NCBI GenBank assembly: GCA_965222345.1
Contig: CBDCTS010000007.1
Span: 434,001 to 498,000 of the forward strand
DNA: 64,000 nucleotides
Reading direction: 5' to 3'
From: JADFGZ01 sp965222345
GTDB taxonomy: Bacteria; Acidobacteriota; Terriglobia; 2-12-FULL-54-10
Shown: piece after piece, positions 9,791 to 19,145 of the stretch
How positions within the stretch are numbered: position 1 is the first letter of the stretch
How the letters are laid out: each line of letters opens with the position of its first letter
Translations under genes and position numbers: made by a program
The notes under the pieces: model-generated
What the model was told of the DNA's origin: nothing
The model's database searches: none
What the model saw: only the letters and a program-made list of their open reading frames with translations

Positions 9791-10291
9791 TTTACGTTTT
9801 TCCTGCCGTGGGGAGCAATCTCCAATCTTTGCCAAGCAGAGTCCCGACGGAAAGACGCTGACGAGTCGGATTGCGACAGCAACAGGCACCGTGTTCGGCT
9901 TCCCTTGGCATCCTGTGTCTGCATGGCCATTTGTTTGGAGCCACGATCCTTGCTAAAGGTTGCTATCCGTCCTGAGAATTCATTCCCTAAACCCACATAC
10001 CGGCTAAAATTGACCCCGTAGCACAGGATAAGTGAGGGCAAGGCGCCAGATCTCGATTATTTATTTTTTATCAAAGTGAATCGTTACATCACTCAAAAGA
10101 GATTGGAGAAACAGCTCACCCTGTACTGATACCAGTCCCAGGGAGGCATCATCGCCAGCAAATACGACGCCTTTTCGCCCTCAGTTCAGCTTGTCCTCGC
10201 CGCAGCGGAGTGGCGCAAAGCCGTAGCTCTTCCCGGCGGAACGGGGTAGAATTTTCCCGCCGTCAAAGTACAGCGCGCTGAATCTGAGTTC
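9791..10291. other. Divergent intergenic region
   Basis: About 500 nt between the S41 protease (minus strand) and the DegT aminotransferase (plus strand). It contains an AT-rich patch near 10055-10080. No RNA, repeat or convincing promoter was identified. Confidence 0.4.
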
Positions 10292-11458
10292 ATGGGCACA
10301 AAAATTCCGTCCGTCAATCTGAAGCTGCAATACGAGTCGATCCGCGAGGAAATTGCCGCGGCCATCCGGCGAGTGCTTGAACGGCAAGACTTCATTATGG
10401 GTCAAGAGGTCGGCAAGCTGGAGCAAGAGGTGGCGCGTATCGAGGGTTGCTCCCACGCTATTGGATGCGCCTCAGGCTCTGACGCCCTGTTGCTGTCTCT
10501 TCTGGCCCTGGGAGTCGCTCCCGGCGACCGGGTGCTGGTGCCTGCCTTCACCTTTTTCTCGACCGCCAGTGCGGCAGCCCGCGTGGGCGCCGTGCCGGTG
10601 TTTGTGGATATTGATCCCCGCACTTTTAACATCAGTCCGCAGGCCGCCGAGCAGACGCTCGCTTCTCATAAAACCAGCGGTTCCGTGAAGGCCCTCATCC
10701 CGGCGCACCTTTACGGACAATGCGCTGACATGGATGCGTTGTCGGGACTGGCAAAGCAACACGGCTTTCATATTATCGAGGACGCTGCGCAGGCCATCCT
10801 GGCCCGTTACGGACAGCGCATGGCCGGCTCCATGGGCGTCTGCGGGTGTTTCAGCTTTTTCCCTACAAAAAATCTAGGCGGGGCCGGCGACGGCGGCATG
10901 ATTACCACCAATGACGCCTCGCTCGCGGAGCAATTACGCGCCCTGCGAGATCATGGAGTGGCAAAGAAATACATCCATGCCTCCCTGGGCATCAACAGCC
11001 GCCTGGACACGCTGCAAGCAGCAGTCTTGCGGGTCAAGCTGCGGTATCTGGAAAAATGGACCAAATTGCGGCAGAAGAGAGCTGCGTTTTACAGAAAGGC
11101 ATTTTCAGAATCCGGTTTGTCGGACCCGCCAGCGACCTATCCAACACGAGAACACCCGGTGGTGCTGCCCTGGACAGCGCCGAAAGCCGAACACGTCTAT
11201 CATCAGTTTACGCTGCGGGCCTGCCGGCGTGACGAACTGGCGCGGCATTTGGCCGCAGAAGGCATCGGGACCGCCGTCTATTACCCCATCCCGCTTCATC
11301 TGCAAGAGGCGTTTTCCTATCTGGGAGGACAACCGGGCAGTTGCCCGGAAAGCGAGCGCGCTGCCGGCGAGGTGCTCTCCATCCCCGTTTATCCGGAAAT
11401 CACCGAGGAGCAGCAGTCCCGCGTGGTGGAAGAGATCAAGAGGTTTTACAGCTTATAA
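10292..11458 (+). CDS. DegT/DnrJ/EryC1/StrS-family PLP aminotransferase
   Basis: 388 residues, the usual length for sugar aminotransferases. It opens with the family signature IPSVNLKLQYESIREEIAAA and contains GCASGSDALLLSLLALGV (cofactor-binding region) and EDAAQAILA (the Asp that contacts the PLP pyridine nitrogen). The Schiff-base lysine lies in FFPTKNLGGAGDGG, followed by LGINSRLDTLQAAVL. The family converts nucleotide-linked keto-sugars to amino sugars for surface glycans; the exact sugar cannot be read from the sequence. No strong ribosome site precedes the ATG. It is not in a sugar operon here: its neighbours are a protease and a hydrolase. Confidence 0.88.
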   Translation: MGTKIPSVNLKLQYESIREEIAAAIRRVLERQDFIMGQEVGKLEQEVARIEGCSHAIGCASGSDALLLSLLALGVAPGDRVLVPAFTFFSTASAAARVGAVPVFVDIDPRTFNISPQAAEQTLASHKTSGSVKALIPAHLYGQCADMDALSGLAKQHGFHIIEDAAQAILARYGQRMAGSMGVCGCFSFFPTKNLGGAGDGGMITTNDASLAEQLRALRDHGVAKKYIHASLGINSRLDTLQAAVLRVKLRYLEKWTKLRQKRAAFYRKAFSESGLSDPPATYPTREHPVVLPWTAPKAEHVYHQFTLRACRRDELARHLAAEGIGTAVYYPIPLHLQEAFSYLGGQPGSCPESERAAGEVLSIPVYPEITEEQQSRVVEEIKRFYSL

Positions 11459-11632
11459 GCCCTGTTTCATCCCTCTGCCGCGATGGCAACCAAACAAATC
11501 CCCAAGAGGACCTCCGATATAGATCCTGCCGGTCTGTGCCTGAAATAGGCTTGAGTCAACCGGGTGGCTGGCATAGGATTACGAGCAGCGGAGAATCGCA
11601 AGACGGACATTCCGTTCAAAAGGAGTATTCCA

Positions 11633-12946
11633 ATGAAACATCCAGGGATTTGGCTGCTGGGAATGGTTGCAGTACTGCTTTGGTTTTCCGGCGTGCGGCT
11701 TTCCGCGCAGGAAAACACCGATGTGCGTCAGGAAACGATCCGGTTGACTGCCGAGGATGGCGGCAGACTGTTCGCCATCTACCACTATCCGGCCGGAAGC
11801 CAGCCGAAGACCGTCATCCTGTTTATGCATCCGAGGGGCGGCAACATAACCCATTTCGCTCTCCAGCCCCTGGCCACAGATGGTTTCGGAGCGCTGGGCA
11901 TGGGTTCCCGCTCCATGAACCGCACATGGGTTCACGAGGAACTGCTGCTGGACGTGGCCGCGGGAGTGAAGTTTCTCAAGAGTCGCGGCGCAGAGCACGT
12001 TATCCTGGCGGGCCACAGCGGTGGCGGATCGCTGCTGTCTTTCTATCAGGCTCAGGCAGAGACCGACCCGCCCAACCGGGTGAAGGAAACACCGGCAGGC
12101 GATCCTCCCGATCTCAACCAGTTTGATCTCCCTCAGGCGGACGGCTTGATTACGCTGAACGCTGCAGAAGGCGAAGGGTTGCACTGGACCCACCACCTGG
12201 ACCCCTCGCTCACCGACGAAACCGACCCGTTTTCCTACGATCCTTCGTTAGACATGTACAACCCGGACAACGGCTTCCGTGTTCCGCCGGGCGAAACCAA
12301 ATACTCGCCAGAGTTTCTGGTGAAAGTCGAAAAGGCACAGCAGGAGCGCGGGAAAAAGCTGGCAGAGCTCGCCAAGTCCTACATCCGCGAGCAGAACTAT
12401 TTCCGGGACCTGATGAAGTCGCCAGCCTTTCCTATGATGACCCAGAAAGAGCAATTGATGATCGAGCGGCGGGCCCAGTTCGAGCGGCCCATGCTCCTCT
12501 ATCGCACCCGGGCCGACGTCCGTTACTACGACAGGTCTCTGGACCAGAGCGACCGCACACCCGGCCACATGTCCGGACCCGTGAAGGACGGTTACAGGCG
12601 CAGCGATTTGAAAAATTGGATGTACGGTTATCCGCTATCTGCTCCCGTCAGCCCTCGTGCATTCCTGAGCACCTTGTCGATCGTCTCGAACGCTCAGATG
12701 TGGAAACATCTGGGGGAGATCAGCGTGCCGGTCCTGGTAATCAACTCGTCGGCCGACTCCGGCATCCATCCCAGCGAACACGAGAACACCTTCAACTCCG
12801 CGGCTAGCAAGGACAAGGAGAAGGTCTGGATCATCGGCGGAGAACACGGATTCCAACCCGAGGGACCGCAAAGCGGAGAGGGGAATCAACAGGAACAGTT
12901 GGTGAATGCAATCACCGACTGGGTGCAAAAACGCTGGCCGTTGTGA
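11633..12946 (+). CDS. Secreted alpha/beta hydrolase
   Basis: About 437 residues. The ATG at 11633 follows AGGAG with 7 nt spacing and begins a signal peptide (MKHPGIWLLGMVAVLLWFSG) that ends at VRLSAQ. The alpha/beta hydrolase core shows an oxyanion strand (ILFMHPRGGN), the nucleophile elbow AGHSGGGSLL with its serine, and a late acid/His region (LVINSSADSGIHPSEHENTF, then IGGEHGF). A large charged insertion between the elbow and the acid, about 200 residues, acts as a lid or accessory domain. Substrate unknown. It converges on the NHL propeller gene with only 7 nt between the stop codons. Confidence 0.8.
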   Translation: MKHPGIWLLGMVAVLLWFSGVRLSAQENTDVRQETIRLTAEDGGRLFAIYHYPAGSQPKTVILFMHPRGGNITHFALQPLATDGFGALGMGSRSMNRTWVHEELLLDVAAGVKFLKSRGAEHVILAGHSGGGSLLSFYQAQAETDPPNRVKETPAGDPPDLNQFDLPQADGLITLNAAEGEGLHWTHHLDPSLTDETDPFSYDPSLDMYNPDNGFRVPPGETKYSPEFLVKVEKAQQERGKKLAELAKSYIREQNYFRDLMKSPAFPMMTQKEQLMIERRAQFERPMLLYRTRADVRYYDRSLDQSDRTPGHMSGPVKDGYRRSDLKNWMYGYPLSAPVSPRAFLSTLSIVSNAQMWKHLGEISVPVLVINSSADSGIHPSEHENTFNSAASKDKEKVWIIGGEHGFQPEGPQSGEGNQQEQLVNAITDWVQKRWPL

Positions 12947-12953
12947 AGCAGGA

Positions 12954-14015
12954 TTACTGTTTCACCAAGGCTTCCGGATCGGCGTTGCTCTTTGGCTGGA
13001 ACTTCTGCGCACGGCCGTTGAAAACTTCCGCAACATAAAGGTTCCCGTCGCTGTCCACGCTGAACTGGTGAGGTCCCCAGAGCGCGCCGGGGAATATCCC
13101 AAAAGTTCCCCAGGAGCGAAGCAACTTGCCGTTGAGGTCGTATTTCAGGAACTTCTGAGTAACCCCGTCCGAAACCCAGATGTGCTGGTCCTGCGAAAGC
13201 CGGAGAAAATACGGCGAGTTGATATTCGGCCACTCCTCCAGGAATTTGCCGTTTTCGTCAAAAACCTGTATGCGCGAGTTTGAGCGGTCGGAAACGTAGA
13301 TGCGGCGGTTGGCATCGATGACAATGCCGTGGACGAGGTTGAACTCGCCCGGCTCGGTGCCCGGCTTACCCCATTCCAGCAGGTATTGGCCTTCGCTGGA
13401 GAACTTCACCACGCGGGTGTTGTTGTAGCCGTCCGTAACGTAGAAGTCTCCGTTGGGCAACCAAGCGATATCAGTGGGCCGGTTGAAATGGCTTCTGTCA
13501 TTTCCGGGCACACCCTGTTCCCCGAGCCGCAATCCAATTTCGCTGCCGTCATTGGTGAACTTCAAAATTTGATGTCCATTATCATCCACCACCCAGACGT
13601 GGCGATCGGGATCGTGCGGATTCATGAGAATTCGGTGGGGACGCACAAAGAGATGATTGTATTGCTCCCAGGAATCGACCAGTTTCCCTTCACCATCAAA
13701 AATCATCACCAGGTGCTCCCAGCGGGGCTTGCCCCCTGTAGCGGCGCGCGAGGGGAGGCTGCTGGTGAGCCCGGTGGCGTTGGGATCCAGCACCGGCAAT
13801 TCGCCGCGCTGCAGCACAAAGATGCGGTTCGGCGTTTCGGCCCAAACCCCGGCTGTAGAACCCCACGACCAGCCATCGGTGTGCAGCGGCTGCGGCCAGT
13901 TTTCCACTACCTCATAAGGACCGCTGATATCTTCTCCGCCCTTTTCCTGCGCTGGCGCTCCGGCGGCAAAGACAGAAAGCAGCGCTGCCGCCATGATCCA
14001 TCTGCCGATAGACAT
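12954..14015 (-). CDS. Secreted NHL-repeat six-bladed propeller, peptidyl-alpha-hydroxyglycine lyase-like
   Basis: 353 residues with a signal peptide (MSIGRWIMAAALLSVFAAGA, cleaved near PAQ). Repeated NHL-type blades are evident: HVWVVDDNGHQILKFTNDGS, FYVTDGYNNTRVVKFSSEGQ, RIYVSDRSNSRIQVFDENGK and IWVSDGVTQKFLKYDLNGK. The ending GNLYVAEVFNGRAQKFQPKS is typical of proteins annotated as peptidylglycine amidating lyase-like in Acidobacteriota. Lyase activity is unproven; it could be a binding propeller. GGGAGAGG precedes the ATG. Confidence 0.82.
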   Translation of the reverse strand: MSIGRWIMAAALLSVFAAGAPAQEKGGEDISGPYEVVENWPQPLHTDGWSWGSTAGVWAETPNRIFVLQRGELPVLDPNATGLTSSLPSRAATGGKPRWEHLVMIFDGEGKLVDSWEQYNHLFVRPHRILMNPHDPDRHVWVVDDNGHQILKFTNDGSEIGLRLGEQGVPGNDRSHFNRPTDIAWLPNGDFYVTDGYNNTRVVKFSSEGQYLLEWGKPGTEPGEFNLVHGIVIDANRRIYVSDRSNSRIQVFDENGKFLEEWPNINSPYFLRLSQDQHIWVSDGVTQKFLKYDLNGKLLRSWGTFGIFPGALWGPHQFSVDSDGNLYVAEVFNGRAQKFQPKSNADPEALVKQ

Positions 14016-14233
14016 AAGCCCTCTCCCTTTGGTGAATTAGGATTCGAAAAAAACCTTCGCTTTTCGGAAGGCGCGGGAACTGAATTATTGGCGGTGCTTA
14101 GCCTCGATACAGCACAGTTCTCGCGGCCCAATGCCGGTATTGCTACCACAACAGTGATTTCCCGGAGACAGGGGTTGGCCTGCCGAGTGGAAGGAAAGAA
14201 TCAGGGCATACTCACGGAACTCCGCCATCCGCT

Positions 14234-14866
14234 CTACAACCCCACTGTAATCCCTGCGATCACAGCCACTCGGTGCCAGGCGCCGCCGGGCTGAAACAGT
14301 TGGTTCGAGATGAGTGTCTGGTAGTTCCGCACCTCCAGCCTCAGATGAAGCAGTTGGCGGAGATGTCTTTCCACTCCCGCCCCGTAGGTGAACACGAAGG
14401 ACATTACGCTGTCCGGAGCGCCGCCGGGAAAGGGGACTTCCACTTCCCTTTTCACATCCAGACCGAACCGCGTGATTCCAACCCCGGCGAGGCCGTAGAA
14501 GCGCAAGCGCGAGGAGAACGGAGTGCGTACCCGCGTATCGAACGTAACGGTGTGCGCGCTCAGCTCTACATCCGCACTCGATCCGAAGGCATCTCCTCGC
14601 TCCAGGAGCAGGTCTGACCCCGAAAAGCTATAGTGCAGACCGGTGCTTACGTAGGGAAACACGCGGGTGCCGACGTCCAGCGTAATCATGTTGCCGTTGC
14701 TGAAAACGGAACGCACCGATCCGGCAATGGAGCCCGCCGCCGCTTCCTCATCCACGTCCTGAGGCAGAAGCCTGCCGCCGCCAATCCCCAGGAATTGCCC
14801 TTGGGCTGCCTGCGCCACGCATAAGAACAAAAGGATTCTACTGAGAACGTTCGCGGCCTTCACCAT
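14234..14866 (-). CDS. Small outer-membrane beta-barrel protein, function unknown
   Basis: About 210 residues. The start at 14866 has GGGAGA 7 nt upstream and begins a signal peptide (MVKAANVLSRILLFLCVAQA, ending AQGQ). The mature protein has alternating polar/aromatic strands such as VFPYVSTGLHYSFSG, LRFYGLAGVGITRFGL and LLHLRLEVRNYQTLI, typical of an 8- to 10-strand OmpA/OmpW-like barrel. The C-terminus AGITVGL lacks a final Phe. No specific family was recognised. Confidence 0.7.
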   Translation of the reverse strand: MVKAANVLSRILLFLCVAQAAQGQFLGIGGGRLLPQDVDEEAAAGSIAGSVRSVFSNGNMITLDVGTRVFPYVSTGLHYSFSGSDLLLERGDAFGSSADVELSAHTVTFDTRVRTPFSSRLRFYGLAGVGITRFGLDVKREVEVPFPGGAPDSVMSFVFTYGAGVERHLRQLLHLRLEVRNYQTLISNQLFQPGGAWHRVAVIAGITVGL

Positions 14867-15050
14867 CGTCTGTCTCCCGGCGGAAACCACCGGCTCCACA
14901 CCGCGCCCCGGCGGTGATGATGCAATGTTCCTCTGTGCCGCTGTTGCAGGAAGCATCTCGAAAGCCTCGGCGGCTGCCGGATTTCAATAGCCACTCAACC
15001 AGAGGCTCCCACTGCGACAACCACTTGCGCCGGTATTCTTGCGGGGAAGA

Positions 15051-15080
15051 TTGCAAGAGCCAGCCTATGTCCAGTAAACT
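15051..15080 (+). promoter_or_regulatory. Possible promoter of tRNA-Thr
   Basis: TTGCAA (15051-15056), an 18-nt spacer and TAAACT (15075-15080) lie about 30 nt before the tRNA. Each box has at least 4 consensus bases. Confidence 0.35.
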
Positions 15081-15110
15081 GTTCCAGAGCAAGATGTCAT
15101 GAGTAGGGAG

Positions 15111-15186
15111 GCCATCCTAGCTCAATTGGTAGAGCACCGCATTCGTAATGCGGGGGTTGGGGGTTCGATTCCCCCGGATGGCTCCA
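15111..15186 (+). tRNA. tRNA-Thr (anticodon CGT)
   Basis: A 76-nt cloverleaf. The acceptor stem GCCATCC pairs with GGATGGC. The anticodon loop TTCGTAA sits in a CCGCA/TGCGG stem and the T-arm is GGGGGTTCGATTCCCCC. The discriminator T is followed by an encoded CCA. It reads ACG codons. Confidence 0.97.
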
Positions 15187-15190
15187 GCCT

Positions 15191-16876
15191 TTAATTCCCG
15201 TCTAACAGTTCAATGTAACCCATACGGTTGGAAACATTCCCGGACCACCAGATGCGGTTCGGATTGCTCTGGTCCACCTCAATCCTTCTGTGGTCCTCCT
15301 CGGCGTTCGCCAGGGGGAACTCCACCCATGTTTCGGTTCTGGGATTAAAGCGGGCAATCTTGTCCACGTGCTGTTGGGCAACCCAAATCAGATCATGCTT
15401 CAGGTCAACGCTCACCGCATAGGTGCCGCTATTCTCAGTGGGAGGGGTATAGACCGACATTTTGTTGGTCTTATAGTCGATCTTCAGAACCTTGCCGGCG
15501 CCATGAAGGCCGAACCAGACGTTGCCTTCCGAATCCGGCCCTCCCTTGCGCGGGACGGCGCCTTCCACGGGGATGTCGAACTCCTCAATCCTTCCGGTAA
15601 CCGGATCGACCCGGGCCACCTTGTCCACGGCGTTCAGGGCGAGCCAAACGCCTCCGTCACCCGCAATGGCCATTCCGTAGGGGCTGGCGCTTCGTCCCGC
15701 CTCGACCCCCGAAGGAATTTCAAAGCCGGCAAACTCCCCAGTTTTGGGGTCCAGACGGAGAACCGTGTTATTGCCGATGGCGTTGAACCATACGGTTCCA
15801 TTGGGATGGTCCCGCATGGTATTGCCGCCGGGAGCGCCCGTCCGCAGCTTGGTGGTCATCGTAAAGCTGTTAAACTCTTTCGTCTTTGTGTCGTAGGCGA
15901 GCCAGCGGCGGTTGGGGCCGTAGTCGATAAACCAAAGCTTGTTATCCGCGCCGCCCCAAATCGCGTTCAGCTTCACGGTCTTCGATTCCCCAGGCGGGGG
16001 GGCAATCTCGGTGTAGGTCAGCGTCCTCGGGTCCATGCGGCCCAGCATGCCGGTCTTCCGCAAGCTGACCCAGCCGTTTCCGTCGGAGTCCACTGTCACC
16101 TCGTGAGGTTCCGTATCGTAAGTCGGAATTTCATACTCCACAGCGATGTACCGGGTGGCCTCGCCCGTTAGCAGAGTCCCGGGCAGGCGGCTGTTGGGGT
16201 CCGGCTTCGCCATTGCCGCCGCGCCTGGTCCGCCCTCACCGAAGTTCTCCACAACATAGTCGAGCAGGACGGCGGCTTCCTGATCGGTCATCGCAATGTC
16301 AAGTTTGGAGCCCTTCATGAACATTCGCATGCCGTCGATGGTTTCTTTCCACTGCTCCCGGTTCACTCGGTGGCTGGCGACCTGGTCGGGGTTCCGATGG
16401 CAGCCGATACATCTTGTTTCAATGATTGTCTTGCCCGGCCCTTCCGGCAAGGGTATAGGCTCTGCTGCTCTTCCTCCGCCCTGGCCCGGCTGCCTTCCAG
16501 GCCATGCAGGCGGCAGCATCGGCGCTTGCGGAGCCGTGAGCGACAGGTCCACCGTCGTTGCCCGGCCTTCCACCACCTCAGCCGTAGCCGACCATTCGCT
16601 CTGATAGCCGTTTCCGATCCCCTGTACGACATATTGTCCGGGAGGAAGATTATTCGCCGTATAACGGCCTTGCGCCTGGCTGATCACCATGAAGGTCAGC
16701 CGTCTCTCGGCATTCTTGAATTTCACGAAGGCGCCGGAGACGTGCGCTCCCGAAGCATTCCGAACCACTCCTTGAAGGCTGCCGGTATAGTCTGCCGCCC
16801 GAATCAAGGGGACGCAGAGCACCGCGGCTACAGCCAGCACTGCTACACTCACCTTTAGACTCACTTGACTGAACAT
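15191..16876 (-). CDS. Secreted fusion: carboxypeptidase-regulatory domain, c-type heme motif, virginiamycin-B-lyase-like propeller
   Basis: About 561 residues. The start at 16876 has AAGGAG 8 nt upstream and a signal peptide (MFSQVSLKVSVAVLAVAAVL, ending PLIRAA). Three parts follow. First is a carboxypeptidase-regulatory beta domain (GSLQGVVRNASGAHVSGAFV). Second is a segment with a CIGCH c-type heme-attachment motif and MRMFMKGSKL, which could provide the axial Met. Third is a beta-propeller of Vgb/SMP-30 type (EYEIPTYDTEPHEVTVDSDG, WGGADNKLWFIDYGPNRRWL, HPNGTVWFNAIGN). The Vgb family linearises streptogramins, but distant homologues are common in Acidobacteriota and most probably do not. 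The heme suggests a periplasmic electron-transfer or oxidase-type role (inference). The gene ends 5 nt from tRNA-Thr on the opposite strand. Confidence 0.82.
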   Translation of the reverse strand: MFSQVSLKVSVAVLAVAAVLCVPLIRAADYTGSLQGVVRNASGAHVSGAFVKFKNAERRLTFMVISQAQGRYTANNLPPGQYVVQGIGNGYQSEWSATAEVVEGRATTVDLSLTAPQAPMLPPAWPGRQPGQGGGRAAEPIPLPEGPGKTIIETRCIGCHRNPDQVASHRVNREQWKETIDGMRMFMKGSKLDIAMTDQEAAVLLDYVVENFGEGGPGAAAMAKPDPNSRLPGTLLTGEATRYIAVEYEIPTYDTEPHEVTVDSDGNGWVSLRKTGMLGRMDPRTLTYTEIAPPPGESKTVKLNAIWGGADNKLWFIDYGPNRRWLAYDTKTKEFNSFTMTTKLRTGAPGGNTMRDHPNGTVWFNAIGNNTVLRLDPKTGEFAGFEIPSGVEAGRSASPYGMAIAGDGGVWLALNAVDKVARVDPVTGRIEEFDIPVEGAVPRKGGPDSEGNVWFGLHGAGKVLKIDYKTNKMSVYTPPTENSGTYAVSVDLKHDLIWVAQQHVDKIARFNPRTETWVEFPLANAEEDHRRIEVDQSNPNRIWWSGNVSNRMGYIELLDGN

Positions 16877-17307
16877 CGCCTCTTCTCCTTTTGCCTTCAG
16901 GGGTCCTTCACTCCGACATCCGGGGAACGGAACACTCGAATGCACTACAAACCATCGCCCAGGAAGAAACCTGATAGATTTATCCTGCCTGAAACGTGCC
17001 TGTTGTCGGTATTTTCGATATTGAGTTTGCGCCTCGCCCTTGAGCATACGCCTGCTGCTCTAAGGGTTCAAGCGCAAAGCGCCGTGGCCCCATTCGGAGC
17101 GACACCAAAATCCGGACTGAAGGAAGGCAGATTTTCCAAGACGAGGAAACGGCAGGGAATGATCCGGCAAACGGGACCCACGGGAGGGGCGCTCGCGGAA
17201 CAGACACAGGACTAAAACAAATCCGGGCTTTGTCCGCTGGGCCATTGGGAAGCGCAATCGCTTGCGGCCGGAATTGTCATTCGGGAACGCAGATTCCTGG
17301 ATCGGCC
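16877..17307. other. Intergenic region, nothing recognised
   Basis: About 430 nt separate two minus-strand secreted-protein genes. Apart from the AAGGAG ribosome site of the propeller gene next to 16876, no RNA, repeat or terminator was identified. Confidence 0.4.
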
Positions 17308-18747
17308 TTAATGACCATCATCCGTATAGAATCCACCCATGATGGCGTCGTACCAGAGCTGAACCCCCATCGGCGCCACTCCCGCAGGAAGACCGGCTTC
17401 CGGCGCGCTGTAGCCGTGTATGCCGGCATCGAATTGGTACACCCGGAATTTTGGAGCTGGATTCATTGCGGCATACCTGGGCAGGTAGACTTCCCGGTAA
17501 ATCTCAGGAGCGTGGTCCCGGCTGTTTTTCGTGATGATCAGCATCAGCGGAGGAACCGGCTTGGCACCCGGCCCGGAGACCTCCCGAAGGTAGCCGATGT
17601 ATCTTGCGACCAGAGCCTCCGTCTGCTGGGAATTTAGCCCAAGTCGTTTGGCTGTGGCCTTTGCCGCCGAGCCCATCGCGGTGGAGATGTCAAAATGAAG
17701 GATGTTTTCAGCCTTGAATTGCGGACGCTTGGTGCTCCTTGCCCAGCTTTCATGGACCTCCTCCATCACCATAGCCAGGCGTTCCAGAGCCTTTAGGCCT
17801 TCCTCCTGTACCAATTCATACCCGCGATACCGGGCGGTGTCACGCCAGGAGCGAATTCTCAGGCAGTTGAAGTCCATCCCCCAAGGTTCGCTGATTCCCT
17901 GGATTTCTCTCGTCATCTGCCCGTAGAGGGAGCCGAAGGGGGAACTTTCCATCCCGATGATGCCCTGAATATTGGTCACCCGCTGGCTTAGCATCATGGT
18001 AAAGGGGCCGCCCGTCGAATGACCGTGAGCATAAATCGAATACTCTTGCTCGGGCAGATGCCGGCCCAGCATTTCCCTGCCCCCTTCCTCGAAAGCCACC
18101 GGCCAGCCCGCCATCCGGTTGTAGAACTCCGTCCCCTCCTTGGCGCAGGCCAGGGTCAGCGTGCCCCACCGTCTGCGCCGGGAATCCTCCCGGTCGTGGA
18201 CCACCTCATACTGGTCGGGGGTAATCATACTGTCGCGCTTCCAGACGGGCGTTCTCACGGTGCCATCCGGACGGATTGTGTCGCCGGGCCAGTCTCTGGA
18301 CGGGTCCTGCAGGTTCAGCCTGCCCGGGTAGGACATGTTGACCACCTTGAAGCCAAACTTGCTGGTCAGGAAACGTGAGAACCTATCTTTCGATTTGTGA
18401 TCCCCCGATCCGCCGTGCAGCACGAGGATTCCCACTTTTTTTCCGTCCGCTCCCGTGGGAATTTTGGAAGCGTCCACCGGCTCGTAAACCATCGCCGCAA
18501 TGTCCCAATCCATTTCCAGCGCCCGAACCCGAATGATCGATTCCTCGGCGCGCAGAGGGATGTCGGGCTTTGCCAATACTTTTTTCGAGGTCTCGACGAT
18601 TTCAGGACGGGGGACCCAAATCCATTCCCCTCCGCTCACCTGCTCCACCTTGCGGGCGGCGTCTTGCGCGGCAACGACCCCATTGCCTCCAACGATGAAA
18701 AGCAAACTGATTAGTGACACAGCAAAAAAACTGATTTTTCGGGACAT
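17308..18747 (-). CDS. Secreted alpha/beta hydrolase-fold protein
   Basis: 479 residues. A signal peptide (MSRKISFFAVSLISLLFIVG, ending VVAAQ) is preceded by GGAAGGA. The hydrolase core has GILVLHGGSGDHKS (oxyanion-hole loop) and YAHGHSTGGPFTMML, in which GHSTGG is the nucleophile elbow. A C-terminal DAGIHGYSAPE probably supplies the catalytic histidine. It is larger than simple esterases because of inserted helical segments. Substrate unknown. It has little similarity to the hydrolase at 11633 outside the fold motifs. Confidence 0.75.
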   Translation of the reverse strand: MSRKISFFAVSLISLLFIVGGNGVVAAQDAARKVEQVSGGEWIWVPRPEIVETSKKVLAKPDIPLRAEESIIRVRALEMDWDIAAMVYEPVDASKIPTGADGKKVGILVLHGGSGDHKSKDRFSRFLTSKFGFKVVNMSYPGRLNLQDPSRDWPGDTIRPDGTVRTPVWKRDSMITPDQYEVVHDREDSRRRRWGTLTLACAKEGTEFYNRMAGWPVAFEEGGREMLGRHLPEQEYSIYAHGHSTGGPFTMMLSQRVTNIQGIIGMESSPFGSLYGQMTREIQGISEPWGMDFNCLRIRSWRDTARYRGYELVQEEGLKALERLAMVMEEVHESWARSTKRPQFKAENILHFDISTAMGSAAKATAKRLGLNSQQTEALVARYIGYLREVSGPGAKPVPPLMLIITKNSRDHAPEIYREVYLPRYAAMNPAPKFRVYQFDAGIHGYSAPEAGLPAGVAPMGVQLWYDAIMGGFYTDDGH

Positions 18748-19145
18748 GTTCTCAATTCCTTCCGGGGGCGGTTTTCTTCTCGCCTATCTTCAATACTATT
18801 CCAGCCTTGCAGCCGATTCAAGTTTAGATCGCCATGTCCCCTTGCAGGCGGCATGGCTGCTGGTCTTGGCCGTCCTGCTTCCCGTCATGCTCACATGAAA
18901 ATAGAGATGGGGTGCTGGATTCCTCAGGTAACGTTCGCAAGTGCATTTCGCGCGAGCACCCCAGCCGATGCGCGGGCAGGATCAAGTCCACACTCGACCG
19001 CGCACTCCCGCTGAGCCAGGCGGCTGAGGCACGCAAATTGATCTCCACCACCAGGTCACCGGAAACATCGTGTCGTAGCTCCGGATGGAGTAAGCTACCT
19101 GGATAACAAGAGTGGCCGTCATCGATGCTTGCAAAGGAGCCAGTC
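18748..19145. other. Divergent promoter region, no site resolved
   Basis: About 400 nt between a minus-strand hydrolase and the plus-strand MOSC gene. Only the AAGGAG ribosome site at 19134-19139 is clear. Confidence 0.35.

Noticed and set aside
13329..14294. A 321-codon plus-strand frame over the NHL propeller gene
   Set aside because: Antisense shadow; composition follows the propeller repeats on the other strand.
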